From positions 186,001 through 250,000 of the forward strand of contig NZ_JAQIOZ010000007.1 of NCBI RefSeq assembly GCF_028023675.1: a stretch of 64,000 nucleotides of DNA. The letters run 5' to 3'. The first letter of the stretch is position 1. Every line of letters begins with the position of its first letter. This stretch comes from Primorskyibacter aestuariivivens (GTDB lineage: Bacteria; Pseudomonadota; Alphaproteobacteria; Rhodobacterales; Rhodobacteraceae). Positions 35,052 through 41,819 of the stretch are shown piece after piece. A program made the translations under genes and the position numbers. The notes below the pieces were generated by a model. That model had not been told where the DNA came from and did no database searches. It worked only from the letters and a program-made list of their open reading frames with translations.

Positions 35052-36555
35052 CGGCGATCCCCTTGGCCCGTGCCTTGGCCCGACGCGCGCGGTAGCTGGG
35101 AACCACCACCAGAAGCGCGGCGATCACCAGAAGCCCCAGCGTCATCGGACGGTCGATCAGGAAGCCCATCCCGTCATAAAGCTGCATCGAGCGGGCGAAA
35201 TTGTCCTCGAGCATGCGGCCCAGGATGAAGCCAATGAGCAACGGTGCCAGTGGATAATCGGCAAAGCGCAGGATTGTCGCGCAGACGCCCATGCCGACCA
35301 GAAGCAGCAGTTCGGTGGCGTTGTTCTGGCCGATATAGCTGCCCATCAGCGTGAAGAAGAGGATGAAGGGGATCAGGTAATTGCGCGGGATCGTCAGGAC
35401 CTTGGCGATATAGGGGATCAGCGGCAGGTTCAGCACCAGCAGCACCAGGTTGCCGATATACATCGAGATGATCACCGCCCAGAAGATCTGCGGCTCGTCG
35501 ATCATCAGGCGCGGACCGGGCGTCACGTTCAGCGCGATCAACGCGCCGAGCAGGATCGCCGTGGTGCCCGAGCCGGGAATGCCCAGCGTCAGGAGCGGCA
35601 CGAAAGACCCGGTGCAGGCGGCGTTATTGGCGGTTTCCGGTGCGGCCAGCCCCTTGATGGAGCCATGGCCGAATTCCTTTTGCTCTTCCTTGGAGGCGAT
35701 GTTGCGTTCCACCGCGTAGCCGAGGAAGGAGGCGATGGTTGCACCTGCCCCGGGCAGCACGCCGATAAAGAAGCCCTGAATGGACTGGCGGCCGATCACG
35801 GGCGCGATCTTGCGCCCCTCTTCGCGGGTGATGCGCAGCCCAGTGATCTTGCCGCCGTCGCCCTGTGCGGATCGCGCTGGGTTCATCACCAGAAACAGAG
35901 CTTCGGGCAGGGCAAACATCGCCATGGCCAGGGTGATGAAGCTGAGACCCGATTGCAGGTCCATGATGCCCATGGTGAAACGCGGCAGGTTGAACAGCGC
36001 GCCTTCGCCCACCGTGGCAAGGATCAGTCCCAGCAGCGTCATCAGAACCGCCTTGGCCACATTGCCGGTCCCGGCAAAGGCCGCGATGGCCGAGAGGCCC
36101 ACCACCATCAGCGCGAAATATTCCGCCGAATGGAACAGGAGCGCCACCGTCGACAGCATCGGCGCAAAGATCATCAGGAGCAGCGCGCCAATCGAGCCGC
36201 CCGCAAAGGATGAGATCGCCGCGATGGTCAGCGCCTTGCCCGCCTGGCCCTTGCGGGCCATGGGGTAGCCGTCGAAACTGGACGCCACAGTGCCCGCCAC
36301 GCCGGGCGCGTTGAGCAGGATGGACGACGTGGAGCCGCCGAAGATGGCCCCGTAATAGACCCCGGCCAGCAGGATCAGCGCGGCAGAGGGGTCGCCGATT
36401 GTGATGGCCACGGGGATCATGATGGCGATGATCGACATCGGGCCAAGCCCCGGCAGCATGCCGATAAAGGTGCCGATCAGGCAGCCAAAGATGACCATCA
36501 ACAGGTTTTGCAACGAGAAGGCGGCGCTGAGGCCGATCATGAGACCTTCGATCAT
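35041..36555 (-). CDS. tctA: Tripartite tricarboxylate transporter large membrane subunit TctA
   Basis: The 504-aa protein has about 12 membrane spans and the TctA signature GLGPMSIIAIMIPVAI and GGSTSSILLNAPG near the N-terminus, and GVLPGAGATIASFLGYAVER in the second half. It imports tricarboxylates or other organic acids with TctB and the periplasmic receptor TctC. The start is 14 bases after the tctB stop. Confidence 0.97.
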   Translation of the reverse strand: MIEGLMIGLSAAFSLQNLLMVIFGCLIGTFIGMLPGLGPMSIIAIMIPVAITIGDPSAALILLAGVYYGAIFGGSTSSILLNAPGVAGTVASSFDGYPMARKGQAGKALTIAAISSFAGGSIGALLLMIFAPMLSTVALLFHSAEYFALMVVGLSAIAAFAGTGNVAKAVLMTLLGLILATVGEGALFNLPRFTMGIMDLQSGLSFITLAMAMFALPEALFLVMNPARSAQGDGGKITGLRITREEGRKIAPVIGRQSIQGFFIGVLPGAGATIASFLGYAVERNIASKEEQKEFGHGSIKGLAAPETANNAACTGSFVPLLTLGIPGSGTTAILLGALIALNVTPGPRLMIDEPQIFWAVIISMYIGNLVLLVLNLPLIPYIAKVLTIPRNYLIPFILFFTLMGSYIGQNNATELLLLVGMGVCATILRFADYPLAPLLIGFILGRMLEDNFARSMQLYDGMGFLIDRPMTLGLLVIAALLVVVPSYRARRAKARAKGIADGD

Positions 36556-36569
36556 GGCTCAGGCTCCTT

Positions 36570-37052
36570 TCAGAAGAAGATGGGGAGGGGGCGCAGGAAG
36601 ATGCCCAGCACGCCTTCGACGAGATACCAGACGATACCGGTGGCCAGAGCGGTGATGGGGATGAGGTAATGCAGCTTGCGTTCGCCTAGGATCATCGCCC
36701 CCACGGTCAGAAACCCCACGGTCGAGAGCAGGAACCCGGCAGGACGCAGAAGCAGCGCGTAAGCCACCATCAGCCCCAGAAGCAGCAGCGCCTGTCCGAT
36801 ATTGTACTCGCCCAGGCGGCGGTAATCGATATCGGCGGGCTTCTTGTCCGCGTCAGCTTTCTCCAGCCCCAGCAGGATCACCAGCGAAGTCAGGATCGCC
36901 AGCACAGCCAGAACCTTGGGAAAGGTCGAGGGCCAGATCGGGTTGCGCTGCATGAAGGGCGGCAGCAACTGGTCCATGGTGAAGAATGCGGCGTAACCAT
37001 AGGCAAGCGCCACGCAGAGGATGACAAAGGCAATCCAGCGATCGAGGGCCAT
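36570..37052 (-). CDS. tctB: Tripartite tricarboxylate transporter small membrane subunit TctB
   Basis: This 160-aa protein has four membrane spans (starting AFVILCVALAYGYAAFF) and the TctB layout. The ATG at 37052 has AAGGGAGG 7 bases upstream. An in-frame extension upstream would translate the hairpins between tctC and tctB and is not credible. Confidence 0.92.
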   Translation of the reverse strand: MALDRWIAFVILCVALAYGYAAFFTMDQLLPPFMQRNPIWPSTFPKVLAVLAILTSLVILLGLEKADADKKPADIDYRRLGEYNIGQALLLLGLMVAYALLLRPAGFLLSTVGFLTVGAMILGERKLHYLIPITALATGIVWYLVEGVLGIFLRPLPIFF

Positions 37053-37092
37053 GAGCGGGCCTCCCTTGCGACAGGGGTAAGTTTTGGGGTGA

Positions 37093-37173
37093 CGATTTCT
37101 TTTGAAGAAATCGGACCGAAATCTTTCGAAGATTTCGGGGGCCCTGCGCGAGAGGGTAGGCCTCTCGCGCAGG
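37093..37173 (-). promoter_or_regulatory. Three consecutive stem-loops between tctC and tctB
   Basis: CGATTTCTT/AAGAAATCG (37093-37113, 3-base loop), CCGAAATCTT/AAGATTTCGG (37116-37138, 3-base loop) and CCTGCGCGAGAGG/CCTCTCGCGCAGG (37143-37173... arms 37143-37155 and 37161-37173, 5-base loop) are all perfect stems. No T-run follows. They are well placed to stabilise an upstream tctC mRNA segment or to reduce transcription into tctBA. Confidence 0.75.
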
Positions 37174-37191
37174 ATTTGGGTCATGTGGACC

Positions 37192-38175
37192 TTAGAGGAA
37201 GCCCAGCTTCTTCATCAGATCGCCGATGACCTTTTCCTGATTTTCCAGGAAGGCTTTGAAGTCATCACCGGAGTTGTGGATGTTGACCCAGCCATTGCGG
37301 GCGCGCACGGCTTCCCATTCGGGTGTGTCGTACATCTTGGCAATCGCATCCTGATAGGCGGCCAGCTGGTCCTCGGGCAGGCCCGGAGCGCCGAAGAAGC
37401 CACGCCAGTTCACGAATGTTGTGTCGATGCCCTGTTCCTTCATGGTCGGTGCATCCTCGTAAGCGCCGACGCGCTCGTCCGAGGTCACGCCGAGGATCTT
37501 GACTTCACCGGCCTGTGCCAGCGCCACGGCTTCCGAGAAACCGGTGGAGAGCGCCTTGATCTCGCCCGAGAGCAGCGCTGCCATGGCCTTGCCGCCTGCG
37601 TCATAGGGGATGTATTTCACTTCGAGCGCATCCTTGCCCGCCGCTTCCATCACCATCGCCGCAACCAGGTGGTCCATGCCGCCGGGCACCGAGCCGCCGC
37701 CGATGGCGGTGCTGTTGGGGTCGGCATCATAGGCGGCCAGAAGATCGGCCATCGAGTCGATGTTGCTGTCGGCGGGAACCACCATCGCGGCGTAATCGCC
37801 AATGGTGCCAGCCACGAGCGTCAGATCGCGGAAGTTCTGCGGGAACACACCGGTGAGCGACCGGATGATGATCGGCGTGGAGTTCACCATCAGCGTGCCG
37901 TGGTTGCTCTCGGCATTCTCGATCAGGTAGCCGATGGCTTTGCCGCCGCCGCCGCCGGACATGTTTTCATAGGACGCGGTGCCCACGAGGCCCGCATTGG
38001 TCAGCGCCTCACCGGTGCCGCGCGCGGTGCCGTCCCAACCGCCACCGGCGCCGCCGGGGATCAGGAAGTGGATGCTGTCCAGCACCTGGTGGCCGCCGGC
38101 CAGAACAGGGGTGCCAAAGCTCATCGCCGCGGTCGCGGCTACCATCAGGGCGCGACGGCCCAGTTTCAATGTCAT
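37192..38175 (-). CDS. tctC: Tripartite tricarboxylate transporter periplasmic receptor TctC
   Basis: The 327-aa protein has a signal peptide (RRALMVAATAAMSFGTPVLA, cleavage about residue 26) and the Bug/TctC fold blocks FLIPGGAGGGWDGTARGTG and YENMSGGGGGKAIGYL. It binds the carboxylate in the periplasm for TctAB. GGGAGGA precedes the ATG. It is the first gene of the operon, divergent from tctD. Confidence 0.95.
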   Translation of the reverse strand: MTLKLGRRALMVAATAAMSFGTPVLAGGHQVLDSIHFLIPGGAGGGWDGTARGTGEALTNAGLVGTASYENMSGGGGGKAIGYLIENAESNHGTLMVNSTPIIIRSLTGVFPQNFRDLTLVAGTIGDYAAMVVPADSNIDSMADLLAAYDADPNSTAIGGGSVPGGMDHLVAAMVMEAAGKDALEVKYIPYDAGGKAMAALLSGEIKALSTGFSEAVALAQAGEVKILGVTSDERVGAYEDAPTMKEQGIDTTFVNWRGFFGAPGLPEDQLAAYQDAIAKMYDTPEWEAVRARNGWVNIHNSGDDFKAFLENQEKVIGDLMKKLGFL

Positions 38176-38218
38176 CAGATTTTCCTCCCATTTGACAATG
38201 GCGGGGGGACCCGCTCAT

Positions 38219-38271
38219 GTTTCATGAAACTTGCCCATGAACCTGACATAAACCTGACACGTCCGGATAAT
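38219..38271 (+). promoter_or_regulatory. tctD promoter with palindrome and direct repeats (probable TctD operator)
   Basis: A -35 CTGACA (38243-38248), 17-bp spacer and -10 GATAAT (38266-38271) lie 23 bases before the tctD ATG. ACCTGACA occurs at 38241 and again at 38252, an 11-bp direct repeat overlapping the -35, as OmpR-family regulators bind. A perfect 12-bp palindrome GTTTCATGAAAC (38219-38230) lies just upstream. Confidence 0.6.
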
Positions 38272-38294
38272 TCCCTGAAACGAAAGCACGGCCC

Positions 38295-38960
38295 ATGCGG
38301 TTTCTCCTGATCGAAGATAGCGAGGCGCTGGCCTCAGCCGTGGTCGAGCGGCTGCATCTGGACGGGCATGTGGTGGATCATGCGGGCGATCTGGCGACCG
38401 CCTGGGATTATGTGGCAACGACCGATTACGATCTGATTTTGCTGGATATTATGCTGCCCGATGGCGATGGGCGCAGCTTTCTGGAACGCCACAGGAGCGC
38501 CGACGCCAGTACCCCGGTCATCGTGCTCACCGCGCGGTCCGAAGTGTCGGACCGGGTGGGGCTTCTGGACCTTGGCGCGGATGACTACATGGTCAAGCCG
38601 ATCGACTTTTCCGAGCTTGAGGCGCGTTGCCGGGCGGTGCTGAGACGCCGGGGCGGGGAGGCGCGCAACCTCATCACGCTGGGTAATCTGGGATTCGATT
38701 CCCTTGCCGGGACGCTGAAGATCGGCGGCGAAACCGTCCAGCTCCGGACCCGCGAACTGCGCCTGTTCGAGGTGTTCATCAACGCGCCGGGGCAGATATT
38801 CTCCAAATCCGCCCTGGTGGACCGGCTGTTTTCCTATGACGAGGACCCGTCCGAGAACGCCATCGAGGTCTATGTCGGCCGTCTGCGGCGCAGGTTGGCG
38901 GGCTCCGATGTCGGGATCACCACGGTCCGGGGGCTTGGCTACAAGCTGGAACAGACGTGA
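38295..38960 (+). CDS. tctD: Response regulator, TctD type (OmpR family)
   Basis: The 221-aa protein has a receiver domain (phosphoacceptor Asp51 in LILLDIMLPDGDG, Lys in MVKPIDF) and a C-terminal winged helix (TRELRLFEVFI, TTVRGLGYKLE). It is coupled to the sensor kinase by a GTGA overlap and is divergent from tctC, so it likely controls the tct operon. Confidence 0.92.
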   Translation: MRFLLIEDSEALASAVVERLHLDGHVVDHAGDLATAWDYVATTDYDLILLDIMLPDGDGRSFLERHRSADASTPVIVLTARSEVSDRVGLLDLGADDYMVKPIDFSELEARCRAVLRRRGGEARNLITLGNLGFDSLAGTLKIGGETVQLRTRELRLFEVFINAPGQIFSKSALVDRLFSYDEDPSENAIEVYVGRLRRRLAGSDVGITTVRGLGYKLEQT

Positions 38961-40348
38961 GCGCGCCCGCCAGACAAGACCCCGTTTCCCAAGGCTCGAT
39001 CCGGCGGCGATTGCTGCTGGTACAGCTTGCGGGCGCGGCGGCGCTGGCGGTTCTGCTCTATTTCGTGGTGCTTTCGGTCACCCGGCAGGTGGCACAGCAG
39101 AGCCAGGACAACGTGCTCGCGGCCTCGGCCCTGTCAATCCTTGGCTCGGCGCGGGTCTCGGGCGGCGAGATCGTGATCGACCTGCCGTATTCGGCGCTCT
39201 CCATGCTGGATTCGGTGACGGATGAACGGGTGTTCTATGCGATCTGGCTGGGCGATGAGTTCCTGTCGGGATATCAGGACCTGCCGCGTCCCCAGCGACC
39301 GGGCGAGGCGCAGCCCGCCTTTCTTGAGGCGGCATTTCTGGGGGCACAGGTGCGCATCGCGGCGGTGGAGCGGCCGTTTTCCACCGATCTGGGCAATGAG
39401 CAACTGAGCGTGTCGGTGGCGCAGACCCTGACCGGGCGCGATCAGACCATGGCGCGCATCTCGCGCGTGGCGCTGGGCGTGGGGGCCGGGTTCTTTGCGC
39501 TCTCGGCGGTGCTGGCGCTGATCGTGGCGCAAAGCACGATCCGCCCGTTGAACCGGTTGACCGGGGCGGTGTCGCGGCGCGGGCCGCGCGATCTGCGCCC
39601 TGTGTCGGCACCGGTGCCGTCCGAGATGGTGCCGCTGGTGGCCTCGCTCAATTCCTTCATGAAGCGGCTGGAAACCTCGCTCTCGCGCTCCGAGGATTTC
39701 ATTGCCGAGGCCGCGCACCGGGTGCGCACCCCGCTGGCCATCGTGCGCACACAGGCCGAGATCGTGCAGCGCCGTGTCCGGGACGAGGACACGCGCAACG
39801 CCGTGCGCGAGATGATCCATGCCGTCGACGAAAGCTCGCGCACGGCGGGGCAGTTGCTGGATCACGCGATGGTGGTATTCCGGCTTGATGATCTGGCGTG
39901 CGAACCGGTCGATTTGCCCGCGCTGGTACGCGAAACCGTGTCGCAGGTGGGGGTTTTGTCAGAGATGCGTGACATTGACCTGATCCTGGGCCGCATGGAG
40001 GACGCGGTGGTCGAGGGGGATGCAATCCTGTTGCAGAACGCGCTGCGCAACCTTCTGGACAACGCCATTAAATACTGCCCGCCCCTGGCCGAGGTCACGG
40101 TTTCGGTGCGCAATGACGGCAATGAGATCTGCTTGCAGGTCAGCGACACCGGCCCCGGCTTTCCCGAGGGCGGCAAACGCCGGTTGGTGCAGCGCTTTTC
40201 GCGCGGTGACAATGTCTCGGGCGTGGTTGGCTCCGGTCTGGGGCTGACCATCGTCGAGGATGTGACCGTGGCCCATGGCGGGCGCTTTACCATCGACAAC
40301 AATGACGGAGGTGGCGCATGCGCGCGATTGTTCTTTCCGGCATCCTGA
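38957..40348 (+). CDS. tctE: Sensor histidine kinase, TctE type
   Basis: The 463-aa kinase has two membrane spans (about 19-41 and 170-191) enclosing a periplasmic sensor of about 130 residues, a HAMP-like segment, the H box AEAAHRVRTPLA (His254), N box NALRNLLDNAIKY and G boxes DTGPGFPEG and GSGLGLTIVED. GTG start overlaps the tctD stop. Its 3' end overlaps the next gene by 31 bases. Confidence 0.93.
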   Translation: MSAPARQDPVSQGSIRRRLLLVQLAGAAALAVLLYFVVLSVTRQVAQQSQDNVLAASALSILGSARVSGGEIVIDLPYSALSMLDSVTDERVFYAIWLGDEFLSGYQDLPRPQRPGEAQPAFLEAAFLGAQVRIAAVERPFSTDLGNEQLSVSVAQTLTGRDQTMARISRVALGVGAGFFALSAVLALIVAQSTIRPLNRLTGAVSRRGPRDLRPVSAPVPSEMVPLVASLNSFMKRLETSLSRSEDFIAEAAHRVRTPLAIVRTQAEIVQRRVRDEDTRNAVREMIHAVDESSRTAGQLLDHAMVVFRLDDLACEPVDLPALVRETVSQVGVLSEMRDIDLILGRMEDAVVEGDAILLQNALRNLLDNAIKYCPPLAEVTVSVRNDGNEICLQVSDTGPGFPEGGKRRLVQRFSRGDNVSGVVGSGLGLTIVEDVTVAHGGRFTIDNNDGGGACARLFFPAS

Positions 40349-41331
40349 CGCTTTGGGCCGCCTGGGTCAGTGCATTTGAGGTCGAGGACCGCGCGGTCTT
40401 TGGTCCCGAGGCGGCAGGGGACACAATCAAGGTGATTTCTACCGCCGATATCGCCTATTTCGAGCCGATGATCCGGTCTTTTCTGGACCGCGCGCCGGGG
40501 CTGCGCGTGGACTACACGGTGGCCAGTTCGTCGGAACTCATGAAAGCCATCCAGGACGAACGCCAGAGCTTTGATCTGGCCATTTCCAGTGCCATGGATT
40601 TGCAGACCAAGCTGGCCAATGACGGGCTGGCCCAACAGCATTTTTCCGATGTCACGCGCAGCTTGCCGCGCTGGGCCACATGGAATGACATGGTCTTTGC
40701 CTTCACCCAGGAACCGGCGGCCATCGTGCTGTCGCGCGCGGCCTTTGCCGATCTGCCGATCCCGCGCAGCCGACAGGACCTGATCCAGCTGTTGCGCCAG
40801 AACCCCGAGCGGTTTCGCGGGCGGATCGGCACCTATGATGTGCGGATCTCCGGGCTGGGTTACCTGTTCGCCACACAGGACACCCGCGCATCCGAGACGT
40901 TCTGGCGGCTGACCGAGGTGATGGGCGCGCTGGGCGCACGGCTCTATTGCTGCTCGTCCGACATGATCGAGGATGTGGAACGCGGCGATCTGGCCATCGC
41001 CTATAATGTGCTGAGCAGCTATGCCGTCACGCGCGCCGATACGGACCGGTTTCACATCGTGTTGCCGCAGGATTTCACAACGGTGATGCTGCGCAGCCTG
41101 CTGATCCCGGTCACTGCGCAGAACCGCGACGGCGCGGCGCGATTTGCCGATCATATTCTGTCGCCGAGCTTTGGCCCGGAGGCTTCGCCGCTGGCCGGGG
41201 TGGACCTGACCGCGCTGCAGGCGGAAAGCACGCTGCATAGGATCAGGCTGGGGCCGGGGCTTTTGGTGTTTCTCGATCAGTTCAAGAAACGCAGCTTTCT
41301 GGCGGAATGGCAAAGCGCCATCGTGCAGTAG
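40318..41331 (+). CDS. Periplasmic solute-binding protein coupled to the TctE gene
   Basis: This 337-aa protein has a signal peptide (AIVLSGILTLWAAWVSA, cleaved before FEVED) and looks like an ABC-type extracellular binding protein (family 1/AfuA-like: TIKVISTADIAYFEPMI, FDLAISSAMDLQ). The ATG has GGAGGTGG and lies 31 bases inside tctE, so it is translationally coupled. No permease or ATPase gene is adjacent. It may feed a ligand signal to TctE rather than serve transport, an inference from context. Confidence 0.82.
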   Translation: MRAIVLSGILTLWAAWVSAFEVEDRAVFGPEAAGDTIKVISTADIAYFEPMIRSFLDRAPGLRVDYTVASSSELMKAIQDERQSFDLAISSAMDLQTKLANDGLAQQHFSDVTRSLPRWATWNDMVFAFTQEPAAIVLSRAAFADLPIPRSRQDLIQLLRQNPERFRGRIGTYDVRISGLGYLFATQDTRASETFWRLTEVMGALGARLYCCSSDMIEDVERGDLAIAYNVLSSYAVTRADTDRFHIVLPQDFTTVMLRSLLIPVTAQNRDGAARFADHILSPSFGPEASPLAGVDLTALQAESTLHRIRLGPGLLVFLDQFKKRSFLAEWQSAIVQ

Positions 41332-41819
41332 CGCCGCAACAGGAAATCACCGCATTTTGCAAGCCCGAAACCGGTGAAATGCGACAAAGTGCATTTTGAG
41401 CATTGTCATTGCATCCCCTCCGACCTTATGTTGAACGAAGGCCAATGGGATTTTCCCGGCCTAAAGAGTTTCGCTGTTATCAAAGCTCTCGTGGGCAAAC
41501 CCGCCCAGCCTCTTTGAAACAGACCGATGCGATTGCCCAGAGCGGGGAAACCACGCCGGGCGATCAGTAAGACCAGCCCGATCCGTGAAACCGGCGGGCC
41601 GTAAACGGGCGGAGGGCCAAAGGGCTGCTTCCGTCGGAGAAGAACCGCGATGCAACGCGCGAACGCATTGAGGATACGGGCAGGGGGCGATCGTCGCTCT
41701 TCCTATAACCGTGGTCCCGACGCGTCCCGCATCGCCTCAATCAGACATCTCCCGCAATATGCTGCACCGCCCGGGCTTTCGCCTGGTGTGCGGTCTTTGC
41801 CGGGGTGCAATTGGACAAT
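41332..41819 (+). other. Non-coding leader region of rne
   Basis: About 490 bases without a credible gene lie between the binding-protein stop and the RNase E start, both on the plus strand. A promoter candidate lies at 41403-41432. The remaining 380 or so bases would be a long 5' leader, as is known for rne in other bacteria where it mediates autoregulation. Small open frames in the region have no supported start. Confidence 0.6.
41403..41432 (+). promoter_or_regulatory. Candidate rne promoter
   Basis: TTGTCA (41403-41408) and TATGTT (41427-41432) are separated by 18 bases. TTGTCA has one mismatch to the -35 consensus, TATGTT two to the -10. Confidence 0.4.
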
